This document shows, one piece after another, positions 1-12,133 of a DNA stretch of 64,000 nucleotides. The translations under genes and the position numbers were made by a program. Origin of the DNA: Diphasiastrum complanatum (taxonomy: Eukaryota; Streptophyta; Lycopodiopsida; Lycopodiales; Lycopodiaceae); NCBI GenBank assembly GCA_029204225.1, contig CM055093.1:47440354-47504353 (forward strand). The letters run 5' to 3'. The first letter of the stretch is position 1, and the number at the start of each line of letters is the position of its first letter. The notes under the pieces were generated by a model. It searched no databases and was not told the origin of the DNA. It saw only the letters and a list, made by a program, of their open reading frames with translations.

Positions 1-780
1 TTTCCTCACCTCCGCATCAGACCGCAATCAAACGACCCTTCGACTACCCACGGCCGCCTTCAACCACCTTACAGACCACCTCAACATCCATCCGTAATCA
101 CCCGTCACAACTGGCCTCCCACGACATCTCATTGCCATTGGACCATTGTCCACTTCTGCAGCATTCCATCACAACCTCCCCACATCACGACCACCACAAG
201 CATCCGCATTACATCGTTACACCTACCTTCACCTGTCGCAGCCATCTCACACCGCAATACTACGACCATACGACTACCCACGGCCCCTTCAATCCAAACC
301 GATCGCACTCCCACCGTATTCACCAACACACTCCCTCGTCCGTCAAGATCGCAATCCAGGCCCATCCTTCCTTCACCCGTATTCCAATCTCCCCCATTGT
401 TACCCTGTCGTAACTGACATTCACCGCAACTCACACTTAACACCGCATTCGCATTTCACCAAACACCATTACCACTGCAGTTGACCATTTTCGCACCGCC
501 ACAACAGCTTTGCACCCGTTGCAGTCGCATCCAACTGCATTTACACCGCCCTATGACTACATTTGTCTGCCCCTGATCGCAACAGACCGCCACAACCCGT
601 AACTGACCCCACTAACCGCACGGATTCCGACTGTTCATTAAACCCGTAACGGATCACATTTACACCACCTCCGCTGACACCGCTAACACCGTCATCTATA
701 GTCGCCACCACAACCACATCTGTTGAAACCGCACGTTACAACCGCAAACCGCAATCCATCGTAACCGTAAACCGCAACCG
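1..780 (+). repeat. C-rich, G-poor degenerate short-repeat leader
   Basis: The + strand is very rich in C and poor in G. It is built from irregular copies of an ACCGCAAC-like heptamer/octamer (variants ACCGCAAT, ACCGCCAC, ACCGCTAA, ACCGTAAA). It runs into an A-rich stretch at about 781-860, just before the gag start at 875. Such a leader fits the untranslated region of a gypsy element of the Athila/Tat type. Open frames inside it are low-complexity and I do not consider them genes. No LTR is visible because the window starts inside the element. Confidence 0.55.
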
Positions 781-874
781 TAGGAACCGCAAAAACTCAA
801 AAAAAAATAAAAACTTCCAAAAATACAAAAAACTCAAAAAATCCAAACAACAATAAAAAACTAACCAGTACCCA

Positions 875-2136
875 ATGGACCAACAAAACGAGCCTCAAGT
901 CTCAGACGATTATCCATACGAGATCAGGTCCCCTGAAGCTGAACAGATCAGATGCCATAGGTTCTACCGAATGAGAGCCGAACTCCAAGAGCCATCTACC
1001 AACCTTAATGGAGTCCTTACTACCCACGGAGCTCATCTTGAAAGATGTACACCCAAGCTAGATCTACCAAAGTTTGACGGTAGTTTGGACCCTCAAAGAT
1101 TTTTGCAAATCTTTGAGAATGCATGTGATGTATATGGCGAGACATCACCCGACGCCATGATTCAACTCTTCTCGATGACCATGATCGATCGAGCACGAGA
1201 ATGGTTTTTTAACCTTGATCATGAAGATAAACGTGACTGGTCACTCTTGAAAGAGGCCTTTATCAAACGCTTCAAGCCATTTCGCTTGATAGAAAGCCCT
1301 TTCGTCAAGCTAAGTAATATCAAAATGACTAAAACGAACGAGTATGAGACTATATTGAGCGTTTCAAACGCCTCAAAAGTCAAATACAAGAATAGCCTTC
1401 TGAACAGATGCTCATCATCTGGTTCTTAGTCGGTCTTCCAAGATGGATTAGACGCGAGCTTAAATCCAATGATGAATATACGAGCCTAAAGTTAGCTATG
1501 TCTGATGCCATCAAGGAAGAAGACGAAGGATCAGATATTGACGAATCTAGGGAAGGGCAAGCACCACGTGCTCCTGTCCATGAGTCGAAGCTGATCGAGG
1601 ACACCCGAGATCAGCTTTGGAAATCACAGCTGGCATTGCTTAATAAACAACACCAACTTCAAATGGAGAAACTCACCAATGAGTTTCAAACTACCCTGAA
1701 GTCTATTCAAAGCAGTATGCCTGGTCAGTCAAACCCTGCACAGGTACCTTATAGACAAAAAACAATATGGTGCCCACACTACCGGGCTACGCATCCTGTT
1801 GATGCTTGTCCTTCATATCGACCTATTCAAGCACATACAGTTCAACAATATGAAGAACACCTATCACAATTTGGAAATGCCTTGCCTTATCATGAATATC
1901 CACCAACAAGTCCAGAACCACTAGCCATACAAGATGGCTACGCCGTTATACAAGGGCCACTTCACACCAGATGTTTCATCTGTGGTGAAACCGGCCACTT
2001 CATGGTTGATTGTCCAGTTAAGACCCAGTACCATGCTGAGTGTCTCGACTGTATCCGAAAACACAGTTTTAAAGACTGTCCAAAACAACCAACTAAGATC
2101 CTACCTGCTCGTCACGTCAGTTATGAATCACAATAG
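875..2136 (+). pseudogene. gag: Ty3/gypsy gag, frameshifted
   Basis: This is the capsid/nucleocapsid precursor of a gypsy-type LTR retrotransposon. The first frame (875-1429, ATG at 875) carries a Retrotrans_gag-like domain with the typical core LPKFDG and REWFFNL. It then loses frame near 1345. The correct continuation lies one frame over, contains a stop at 1393-1395, and reopens at about 1408 through 2136. The second part ends with a CCHC zinc knuckle at about 1977-2018 (CFICGETGHFMVDC). It is flanked by two knuckle-like Cys/His clusters, one upstream (WCPHYRATHPVDAC) and one directly downstream (CLDCIRKHSFKDC). One frameshift and one stop make it non-functional. No protease or RT follows. 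Confidence 0.85.
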
Positions 2137-3555
2137 GATCCTCACGACAACAACACGAGCACCATAGCAACCAATAGTTAAACCTGCTGCTCAATCGAGA
2201 AGTTTTCTGTAAACTTCTACATCACCATCCAATACACCGGCTCCATAATGCAAAAAGACACTAATATGAAGTGAATCCTTGTCGAAAGAAAAGCGAAACC
2301 GATATTCCATCATCTGCTACAATGTCCAACCAAGAGCAACCTCCGCAGGGAATTGACAGTTTTTCTCCCCTTCTACAAACTCAAATCTATTTGTCTTTCC
2401 ACATGCAGATAAGATTTCCAATGTGCCAATACACAACAGATCTAGGCTTCAGAAATCCACTTAGAGATTCGGTTCTAAATCTCTTGTTCACAAAGGTACT
2501 CTGGACATAGTACCTCAACCATACCTGCATCTCAAGCTATATCTTACAACATCTGCTATCAATAATGGTAGATTTAGTGTAACCAACCCTGGTTTTCTTT
2601 GACAAGGGCATGTCAGAGTAAGTCACATTACTCTACAAAACAACTGAAATACTGCAACTATCAAGGTACATTATCAATGTTGATGAATGCAAGTTTTGTT
2701 CAACAAGTGCTATACAGTTCACACTCTCTGTAACGTTTGTTTATTTTCTTGTTTCTCTTCACCTATTTTGTGTGATTGATTTTTGCATGAGGAATAGCTA
2801 CTGCACGAGAGTCTTCTATAAAGCATCTCCAGAACACATTTTCATTCATCTATCCATCTTCAGATTCCCTTGTACAACAGTTTCAAATTTTTGAGAAATA
2901 TGAGAAATGCATGACAAGCTAGAGTTGATTCCTGCACCTCATTGCCATATTATTCTTTGAGTCAACTACAGCAAGATCAAAACAAATTTAGTTAAAATTT
3001 GTTCAATCTTTAGTCCAGTCGCATGTTCAACGACTATGTGTTCCACACGTCGATCCAATCCTGAGCATGAACAGTCACCAGCAACAACATCCCCACCAAC
3101 AGATTTTGGGGGGGCGGAGGAGAGAGTGGATCTGTCTGGATCCACTGGAGCAATTACGCTGCCTACAACAACGTCAGCAATATTGACAGCCAAGGTCACA
3201 AGTCAAATATGAAAACGACAAGGCTAAGAAGACAGATGGGTAATCCAAGGAGACTCAATCAGAAGAAGTACCTCAGTCATGACGAAGATCTTCAGAAAGA
3301 GAAAAACAAACATTGGAAAATCAGTCTCTTTCATCAATCGGCCTCTTGCCATACTCCTGCGCCCATTCTCATGCCTATCGCCCACATAATCTACCGTTGT
3401 CACCACCATCCTTCCTTCCATCTGTTTGTTTATCATCAGTTCACTGTTTTTCTGAGAAATCCCCAGTTTTGATTGTCTTACCGAAGCAACTGATAGATCA
3501 TTACAAATGTCTTGTGGAGACTAACTGCCACCTACAATGGTTGATCAGCCAAACG
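2137..3555. other. Internal element sequence without recognisable gene
   Basis: This is the interior of the gypsy-type element between gag and the coiled-coil remnant. Short open frames exist on both strands, but none shows a protease, RT, RNase H or integrase motif. The stretch 3090-3230 is locally G-rich. It is best described as decayed or non-coding internal sequence. Confidence 0.4.
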
Positions 3556-3565
3556 AAGATCTAAG

Positions 3566-3790
3566 AAGCAGGCGAAGCAGCTAGAAGAAATAAAAAGAAA
3601 GATCCAGGAAACTGAGGAGGAAAAGACAAAACTTAAACAACAGATGAGTCAGATTGATCTTGATCAAAAGAAACTCTCTGGAGTAATGATAGTTGAAGTA
3701 ATGGATCAAAAGAAAGAGCTGCAGAAAATGAAAGATGAAAACATCCGTGAACTTGCAAATAAAGCAAGTTCCTCACCTAGCAAGTGGTGG
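3566..3790 (+). pseudogene. Coiled-coil protein fragment
   Basis: An open frame that continues upstream of the ATG at 3644 encodes about 70 residues rich in Lys, Glu and Gln. Its heptad-like spacing suggests a coiled coil (segments KQLEEIKRKIQETEEEKTKL and MDQKKELQKMKDENIREL). It then runs into S/P-rich sequence ending SPSKWWSKFGIA, after which the frame decays. I do not recognise a family. It may be the end of an extra ORF of the surrounding gypsy-type element, or a captured host exon. Confidence 0.45.
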
Positions 3791-4394
3791 TCAAAGTTCG
3801 GCATTGCAAGGGTCCAAGGCTGCAACTGTAGAACTATTAGTTCCTTCATCCTTTCACCAAGCCTTCATCATGTTTCCTTACCGTTATCAAACTGTCCATC
3901 CAAATATGTTCCTACCACCAGTTTTGATGAATCCATCCCCTTGAGACTGATAATCAAAGTTTGTGCAACCTGTAGATCAAAGTTTTTCTTGAGACTGGAA
4001 CGTCAACTGAGAGAAGAACCATGGAAACACCCAGAAGTGAAGGGAGGATACAGACCTCCCAGGAGTTAGAATCTGCCAAGAAACCAAAGATGAAACCGTC
4101 AATGATAGATACAAGTGACAAACAAAGAGACACATGGGAAGCACTCAAGCATGCAAGTTGTGAAGCTGTTGGGAGCTCTCCAATTTTGAGAATGTCAACC
4201 ACCTATAGTAATAAGACATTCTAATCCAATCGTGGCAATTTGTGAAAGACAGTTTTTGTGATAAAGACTAGTTTCATGTAAGCGAACTAGGATCTACGCT
4301 TTTTCAAGTGACGATCAAAGATTCCAATGCAAAGCAGAGCGACATCGTCCAATATGAGTTGCAGTGGGTCCTGCAACACATTAGGGGTGGGATG

Positions 4395-4982
4395 ATGTTG
4401 GCTGATTCTGATGAATCTCCAAGATACTCGGACAGAGCAGCTCAAGAGCACCTCTCACCTTAGACCGAGGAGGTCTCTGAGAAGACAAGACTAATGAAGA
4501 CTGAGAGTTGAGTATGAGAGCCAACAAATACTAGCTAGGAAAGACATGCAAGAACTGTGGAATCCTCATGGTAAATCTCGGAAGATAAAATGACCATGTA
4601 GGAACTAGTATTTCTAGGCAAATGTAATAAATGCAAGTAGATCTCTCTTAAAGAAAGTAAGGTGAGCCACCTTTTGATGGTGACCTCTAGTGGAGAGCAT
4701 TATTCCACTTGTAGTTTGTGAAATGTGGAAATTCCACTAGGATGCCACCTAAGGAGCTCTCTTGCTTATTTAAGAGACTCCCTCTTTGTGAAGAGGAGCT
4801 TTTTGCATTGTATCTACTCCCATTCATATTGTGTGTGGTTGTGGATCTAGAGTGGATTAGTTTTCTTGCTTTCCTAGTTGTGGATTAGATTTCTTGTTTT
4901 CTTGTGGATTAATGTAGGAGCCAGCATTCAAGTAAACTAAAGAGGCTAAAAATGTGGCATAAACCTTGCATATTCTCTAACA
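4395..4982 (+). mobile_element. Candidate 3' LTR of the gag-bearing element
   Basis: A purine run (AGGGGTGGGATGA, about 4382-4394) is followed by TGTTGGCTGA, and the segment ends at about 4982 with TCTCTAACA, an imperfect inverted match. A promoter-like CTTATTTAAGAG lies near 4765 and pyrimidine-rich sequence follows. The 588-bp length is plausible for an LTR. The 5' partner is outside the window, so this is a structural guess. Confidence 0.4.
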
Positions 4983-6239
4983 TTCTAGTTCTTGATGTTC
5001 TTTGGATGTCCAAGAATCAAAAGGCTGGTTAGTTTCTTGATTCTTGGATTTCTAACATGCTGTAGATTAGTTCTCGTTTCTTGTTTATCAGTTTATGCAA
5101 ATGTAGCTCAGTTTAGTGTAGTGTAGGATCTGATTTCAATCCGTTTTTAGAGTAGGCAGCTGTAGAATCTATAGAACGTTCATTGGTTTGCATGCTGATT
5201 TGTGAATGGGCGTTCTAGGCTTGCATCTTTATGTAGAATGTAATTGCGTTCAAGAGTGATGACTCTGAGTAGTCCTTTGACAGACAGTACAAAGAAACAT
5301 ACTAAAATGACACTCTATCCCTTCTGGCTGGGTTAGCATTGTTAAAAGAAGAAGACATCTGATGAATGCCTTTAAGCCTGGTAACAGGCAGAAACGATTC
5401 TTAAGAAGTAGCAAGGAAAAAGATACAGTAGTAAATGGATCCTTTGGAGGAGAGCCTTCTGTAAACAATTGTAGAATTTGGAACTCATAATCTGATTAAG
5501 AATCGGGTTGAAAGAATATTCTTGGAATCTAGTGATTTTCCTTGTGAAAAAGATTTCAAAATGATTCTTATATTTCATGAGTTGTATGTTGTACATATAC
5601 TCCAATATCTTTCAGTGATTAAGTATGATTTTAGAACTGAGAATTATGATTGATGAATCATAAGATTCTAAATGTTTATGATTGACGGATCATAAATTGA
5701 TACTTAAAGGTCATTCGAAAGAAATTTGAGAATTTTTAAGATAATGAGTAATTCTTGATCAAGTGGGTGAGTCAAGGATTTAGATCTGTTGGTTGAACTC
5801 TAAATTTCTTTACTCTCGTACATACTTGAGATTGTATGGATCTCACAGACATTTTCATTAAGTATTTGCATACTTATGAGAGAATTGCTTTCTTCATAGA
5901 TTGTAGTCTATAAGTGTTTGTATACAAAGTTCAGTCTATATCTCTAGTTTTGTAGGAGACATATAAATCTATTAAGATACAAATAGATGCTGATTTTCTT
6001 GCATATGATGCTAGGAATGGGGCTGTTAACTCATTAGAGTAACTGCAGTACTCTGTTTTGAGTTATGATTGTCTGAGACTTGATGGATCTCCTAGAGACT
6101 TTAGACAACTGAATTGTGGCATTTTAAAATATTTGGATATTCTAAGAATACTGGTATCAAGAGGCATTATTTTCTACAAGAAATTGAAATGGAATTTCTT
6201 TAGCTTTTGGCGAAATTTTTTTATCTTCTGAAGGTACTG
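4983..6239. other. AT-rich spacer, nothing recognised
   Basis: AT-rich sequence without convincing coding frames, repeats or transposon landmarks on either strand. Short frames here have no recognisable domain. Confidence 0.4.
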
Positions 6240-8430
6240 TAGGATTCGCTTCACGATCTTCCAGTGTGTAGGACCTGGGTTCACGTTGAATTGGCTCATT
6301 CTAAACATGGCATAAGCAATGTCGGGGTGCGTTTATCTACTAGATACATTAGCTATCCAATTAGTCTCTTGTCAGCAAGCGTTTGTTGCATTATCTCTTT
6401 CTCTTCATCAATATTCGGACAATTTTCGTTTTTTAGAATCGTTCTTGCAAGTGTTTGCTCCTTTGCAATCTGCCATCCCGAAATCGTCTAGGATCCTTTG
6501 GATGTACCTGGACTGATGAAGGTGTAGCTTTCCTTTGTCATGTTCATGGTTGATTTGCAAGCCTAGGTAACATCTGGCTTCTCCTAGGTCTGTTATCTCG
6601 AAATGTTTTGAGATGTCGCTCTTCACTTCGGCAATCAACTCTTTGCTTCTGCACAGTATCAGTGTGTTGCCCATGTACACATGAACAATGATGATGTCCT
6701 CATATGTGACCTTTACATAAACATTGTAGTCGGCCATCAGTGGTTGGAAACCCAAGGATTGTAGGGCATGATCCTTCTTGTACCACTATTGCGCTGACTA
6801 CTTCAAACCGTAGATACTTCTGTGCATTCAACAGGCATAGGTGGGAAGTGATTCACAGATGTAACCCGGTGGGTGGTCCATATAGACTTCTTCGTCTAAT
6901 TTTCCATGTAAGAATGTTGTCTTCTCATCGACTGTGTGAATCTTGAGGTCATAAGCAGTTGCAAGTGCAAATAGTAAACGTAGGGACACATGTTTCATGA
7001 TTGGAGAGAAGGTCTCAGTGTAGTCGATGTTGTACTTCTGAGAAAATCTCTTCACTACAAGTCTGGCTTTGTACCTCGAAACATTTCCATTCGATCCATA
7101 CTTCAACTTGTATACCCATTTATATTGCACAATCTTTCGCTTGTCTGATCCTGGCTGCAGTGTCCACACCTCGTTCTTCTTCATGAATTCGATTTTTTTG
7201 TCATGACTTGGATCCATTTGTCTTTGTTTGGACCTTTGATGGCTTCCTTGAAAGTTTGTGGTCCACCATTGAATCCACAGATGTCTTCGGATGTCGAAGC
7301 CGAGCTGCTTGGCATGAATCTGGATGGCGCTTTTTGTTCTCTTGTTGATCTCCTCATAGATTCTTCAGGTACTGCAATGTTCTTACCTCTGTCTCTTTGG
7401 CTAGGTTCAGAACCATTTTGGTTTACAGGCATTCTAGCTGCAGGCATGCTTGTTGTCCCTTCTTCATCTGATTCGTCGCTTAGCTGATGTGGGATCCGAA
7501 CATCTTCGTTTGAGTGTTTGGGTCCTGTTCCCTCTATCATGGTTGGCAAGTCTTAGTATTGCTTTCCTAAGACTTTGTAGTTGGTGGAATCATCATCGAC
7601 CATTGTTTTGGTCTCATCTAACTTGACATCTCTGACTGTCTTCACTTGATTCATCTTTGACCCGTAGATTCTGTAGTATGACAAATGGTTGTCATACCCA
7701 ACGAGGTTCCTTGTTCAAATTTCTCATCGAGCTTCTTTCGAAGCTTATCTGGAACGTGTGCATAAGCTGCACAGCCAAAAATCTGAATGTGCATCAGATT
7801 GGGCTTTCTACCCCACCAAAGTTCGTGTGGTGTCGTGTGAGGGACACCAGATATGCCTATCCTGTTTTGGATATAGGTGGCTGTAGCTACGCGTCAACCC
7901 ATAGCACTCTTGGTGCTTTCGAGTAGGCCATCATGCACCTCTTGCGGCTTCCATGAGTGTCATGTTCTTCCTTTCAACAACATTGTTGTGTTGTGGTGTA
8001 TAGGATGCAATGCTTCTATAAAGGATTCCTCAATCGTTGCAGAAGTCAGTGAAGTGGTTCGAGATGTATTCTCCACCATGACCAGTTTTGATCTGTTTCA
8101 CTTTGCTTCATGCACATCTTTCTGTCTAGTTAATGTATTTTGTGAACTTGTCGAGTGCTTCGGATTTGTTGTGAATGAAGTAGACTCTCGCGAACTTGTT
8201 GTAGTCATCAATGAAGGTGATGTAGTATTTCGAGCCTCCTACTAAGATCGGGTCGAGGGGTCTGCAGATGTCCAAATGTACCAGCTCCATAATCTTTGAT
8301 GTTCTGAAGGAGTCCCTGGTGAAGGGAATACGGGACATCTTCCCTTTCATGCATACATCGCAAAGTCGAATTTGTTGCATTCATGATGCTTACCCCTGTG
8401 ATAACTCCATGTTGGCTTGTCTGATACAAT
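6240..8430 (-). pseudogene. pol: Ty1/copia pol remnant (integrase, linker, RT)
   Basis: Read right to left on the - strand. At 8430-8126 lies the GAG-pre-integrase/integrase start, with a zinc-binding CDVCMKGK segment and the first catalytic Asp in the VHLDICRP region. Around 8110-7980 is integrase core with GGEY and YTPQHNN. 7549-7181 is a Ser/acidic linker with RRSTREQKAPSRF. 7217-6828 is the RT start (WTLQPG, YKWVYKLKYGSNG, YKARLVVK, IDYTETFSP). 6755-6408 is later RT (LGEARCYLGLQI), continuing to about 6240 with RPDIAYAM and SQFN. RNase H and both LTRs are missing. Frames change several times, so it is a dead, doubly truncated copy. Confidence 0.88.
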
Positions 8431-8446
8431 GCCATTGAGTTCATGT

Positions 8447-9176
8447 GTGTTGGAGGGTTTGTGGATCCCAAGACAACCCTAACCCTAGTTAATAAGTGAG
8501 AGAGATTTGGCATCCTGTGTGTGTAGGTCCAACCCGATGATCACATACAGATTTGATTAATTAGAAAGTTAATAAAAGGACTTTAGGCCTTTTTGCGAGA
8601 CCTTTAATGTCATAGGGCCTAAATGTCAAGTTGGTGAATAAAGTTGGGTTTCCCTCCAATTTGGATGGTTCCCACTCTTTTTTAAATTTGAATAATTAGG
8701 GAGGCATAAATGGACCAATAGGATTCAGAGGCTAGGGTCCTCCTCTCTACTATAAACAGGGACCAACTCGAGTTTGCTACACATGGACATATCTTCATTT
8801 CAATAAAGCAGATTGGTTCTCTTATGGAATGGATTTATGAATGTCCTTGCTCTCTATTACTTTTTCTCCATTCTCATGCTTTTTATTGTGTTTGCTAATC
8901 GTTGGATCTGATTGTTATTGGGATGCGTGTTTTTATACTTTTTATGAGAGAAAGGGAGAGAGAGAAAGAGTAAGTTATCTTCATTGTGGATGTAGTGTTA
9001 ATGCTTAGAGCTAATGGATGTTAGAATTAGATGTGAATCTTCCATTCATGCTGAAATCTGAACTATGCTATCGCTCTCATGGGAACGAATCTACGCGTGA
9101 CAGCTAACTTCATCTCCTCGATGCTAGATTGATTAGATCTTGGGTTGAGGATAGGCAAAGAAAGAAACCCAGTACA
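8447..9176 (+). mobile_element. Probable gypsy (Athila/Tat-like) 5' LTR
   Basis: The segment ends just before a primer-site-like sequence. It contains a TATA-type promoter (CTATAAACAGGG, about 8751) and a polyadenylation-like CAATAAAGC at about 8803, the order expected for U3-R-U5. Its left part resembles 48693-48830 (shared GGCATCCTGTGTG and ACTTTRGGCC blocks in the same order), so it is a dispersed repeat. The left boundary is uncertain and the right boundary probably lies at AGTACA. Confidence 0.5.
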
Positions 9177-9179
9177 ATT

Positions 9180-9201
9180 TTGGTGCCGTTTCTGGGGAGC
9201 T
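9180..9201 (+). other. tRNA primer-binding-site-like sequence
   Basis: TGGTGCCGTTTCTGGGGAGC resembles the TGGCGCCGTTGCCGGGGA site found directly after the 5' LTR of many Athila/Tat gypsy elements (minus-strand priming by a tRNA). Several bases differ, which suggests age. Its position directly after the LTR-like block supports the call. Confidence 0.55.
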
Positions 9202-10154
9202 ATGCCAATTTTTCAGTTTGCAGCATGTTTGTTGGATGGTTAGCTTGCATTAGACATCTTGTCGTGGCATGAATAGTGTTAAATCTGCATTTAGGGTTAG
9301 TTTGGGAGTGATTTTTCCTGATTTGAGTGGATTTGCTTGTTTGAAATCTAATTTGATTGTGAAACAGGGAAAGCTATTCAGATCAACAATCTTAAGATCC
9401 ATTTGGATATGAGATATCAGAAAAAACGATAAAAATTGGTCAAATCTGCCAAATTTTGGTCAAAAGGAGACAAAAATCGTCATCAGAGCTGATAACTTTT
9501 TGCCCTCTTTCAAGAAACGTTCGTTGAGTTGCAGGAACCTTTGGTTTTGATCATAGAGCCTTCAGTTTGAAGGGCGAACAATCCTTCCCAACAAATTTCT
9601 AGAAACATAAAAAAAACCATCAAAAAACACAAAAAAATCACCAAAACCCTAAAAATATAGAAAAAAACCTTCGTTCGATTCACTGTGCATAGGTGTGATT
9701 TAGATCTATCTACTGCCAGGTCGGCGAAGAATTATATCAGAAATAAAAGGTTTCTCAGAGGATCAGGGTGGTTGTCTTAAAGAACTACTTAGATCATTTT
9801 CTCTCTCTAGAAGGGTGAGCCTTAGAGGTTTTGTTATGCAAGAGAACATAAGAATGGAGTGGATCAAACCCCACCACCACTATACTTCAATGTCTTTTAG
9901 GAACCCTCTCTCCTCTAGTTGGGTGGCCATAGCGGAAGAGATAACCTAACCCTACTAGTTGGGAAGCCATCGTAGGAAACAACCCTAAACAACAACAATA
10001 AAATTGCTATTGATAACTCTACACATGCCTACACTGTCCCAAACTTTGCACTAACTTCATTTAGTGTGTTCTGGGCCTCACAAGGATATTAGTTACTTTC
10101 GGGTCACGTCTAGTATGACGTGGCATAACTAACAACTTGTTTCACTAGAGTAGA
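9202..10154. other. Element leader and unassigned sequence
   Basis: No gene seen. An A-rich stretch with CAAAAA repeats (about 9600-9670) resembles the untranslated leader of a gypsy element, but no gag follows. At 9900-9995 there are two degenerate copies of a CTAGTTGGG...GCCAT block. Confidence 0.35.
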
Positions 10155-10247
10155 TCTACATGAGACAACCTGAGGGCTTCATCAAGGAGGATCATGAAGA
10201 AAAAGTGTGTTTTTTGAAGAAGAGTCACTATGGACTCAAGCATTTGG
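10155..10247 (+). pseudogene. pol: Short copia RT scrap
   Basis: An uninterrupted 31-codon stretch reads IYMRQPEGFIKED, then VCFLKKS and YGLK. This is the conserved RVT_2 segment after the FLHG/FLNG motif of copia reverse transcriptase. It is cut off sharply at an LTR relic that starts at about 10247. Confidence 0.75.
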
Positions 10248-10772
10248 TACTGATTCCTACTTTATAGGATCTAAATCCTAGATTTGTGGTGGAGATTGAC
10301 TTGCTAGCCACCTACTTGGCATGATTTTAGGAATGAGGCTAGGTTGGCAAATTAGGGCAAGAAAGACAAGTTAACTTTCTTATTACATGCTGGGAATTCA
10401 CCTAACTTTACAAAGGAAGAGCCTTTTCTATGTAGTAGACTCACCATAGTAAACACTTAGAAAATTTTTGAGAGCTTATTGGCAATCTCGAGCTACTCCA
10501 CATTTTGTATTAAGTTTTTATGATCCAAATGCAATCAAAGTGTTAGTACTTCAATTCTCTATTTGTAGGTCATACTACAGGCTGTGGTTCCGACATGTGA
10601 ACTCGGATTTCCATCATTGATCATTGCTTTATGATTGTTCTTGTTTGTTATGTGCAAAATTGCTTTTTTAGATCAATTTCTGTATCTAGTATTTGCAATA
10701 GATTGATTAGCAGACACCCAATCACTCTTATCTTGTGTAAATCCATTTAGGGTCCTAAAGTGCTGTAATTTC
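10247..10772 (+). mobile_element. Diverged copia LTR relic (copy A)
   Basis: Collinear with the right three quarters of the LTR at 50515-51195. Shared blocks in order are GATTCCTACTTT, GGCTAGG, TTAGGGCAAGAAAG, CTTATTACATGCTGG, the CATACTAC(A)GCC block, and ATCCATTTAGGGTCCT. About 170 bp of the LTR start is missing. No flanking duplication was found. Confidence 0.6.
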
Positions 10773-11179
10773 AAAAACAATGCCTACCAAAAATGTTCAT
10801 AGCCTCTAGATAGCTTCATTACACCTCTAAAAATGTGCATGCAAAGTTTCGTGCAAAGATATTGACTAAAACTCTTGAGATAGTGAAAAAAGCCATAAAA
10901 AATTTGATTTTTAAACCAAAATTTCACTTTTTCGACCAATTTTTCACTTTCTGCCAATTTTTTACTTATTCGACATGTTCTGATGGATGAAATCCACATG
11001 AAAGTGCAGTCAAACCCTACCTATTGTAATTAACCTACATTTAAGTGACAAATGTTCTGATTATGGTCAATATCGATTCTTATAGTAGATTTAGCCAAAA
11101 TCATTGAATAAAACTATTAAAAAAAACCATAAAAAATCGAAAGATTTTTAAGTATGTCTATGGAGAAAGTCCATAACAC

Positions 11180-12133
11180 TGATTGTTAGGCTAAAAGCAA
11201 TCAAGAATCAAAGAATACACTTACTTGGAGGTCAATTCCACCACCAAGAAGGAAAAAACAAAGAGATACTACCAAAAAGCTACAAAGAAGCAAAAATGTC
11301 TCCATCTTCTGATTGTTGAATTTCACACATGTGGGAGTGCCACAAAGTGTGTTATTGATCTCCTAAGATGAGGTGATTGCAAATAGATCACACATAGATT
11401 GAAAACCATGATTCATTCCATAAATCTAAGGCAAGAGCACATTACTACATGCATAAATCGAACATACAAGTACTTTCACACGTGTGGAGACTTGTACTAC
11501 AACAAACTAAGTATGAAAATGCCCTCCTCTTAGGTTGAGAGAGAATCCAATCAAGAAAACTCAAGTAGAGAGAGAAAACGAATTTGACTCAAAATAGTGT
11601 AGAAATCTCATAACTCCAAAAACTTACAATACACGCAGATTGATCTCCTATATGTAGCTACTTGAGGTAGAGGGGAGTGTAAGATGATTGGACCCCTTCT
11701 TTCCCTCCTCAAAATCCTATCAGTTGAGTGACATATGAGGCATTAATCTTGATTGGACCATTTTGAGAGTTTATAGCTTTTTGATTGGTCACTAGCTCTC
11801 ATGACAACACATGGAGATGTGTCACTCACCCAATCTAATCTTGACAAATGTAAGTAGCCTAGCCTAACTCGAGCTACATCACTTTCTACTTTTGGCCAAA
11901 TCAAGCTTTTACACGTGCTGGTCTATGTTGCCTCTTATGCCAAAAATGGCCTAATTAACATCAACCACTTGGCTAGATCTTTACTAAAAACTTGAGTACC
12001 CCTAACTCAACATGACTAAGATTATTTTGACTATTTTCCACACGTGGGAACATGATTCACACGTGTGAGATTTTCTCATAAACAACAATTGTAAAATAAC
12101 AAAGCTAGATTTTGCCAATTTTTCACACTGATC
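11180..12133 (-). mobile_element. Copia-type LTR relic (copy G)
   Basis: The right edge on the + strand ends CCAATTTTTCACA, the complement of the TGTGAAAAATTGG terminus of the copia LTRs here. Blocks near 12035-12065 (ACTATTTTCCACACGTGGGAACA, cut here by one mismatch) match 17075-17110 of the solo LTR at 16343-17173. Three CACACRTGTG-like palindromes occur. The left boundary is not certain. Confidence 0.5.

Noticed and set aside
129-484. Three overlapping open frames on both strands in the C-rich leader
   Set aside because: Low-complexity His/Thr/Pro-rich translations that simply follow the base composition; no domain and no start context.
7203-8245. Plus-strand open frames over the copia relic
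   Set aside because: Mirror frames of the minus-strand integrase/RT sequence, which carries the recognisable motifs.
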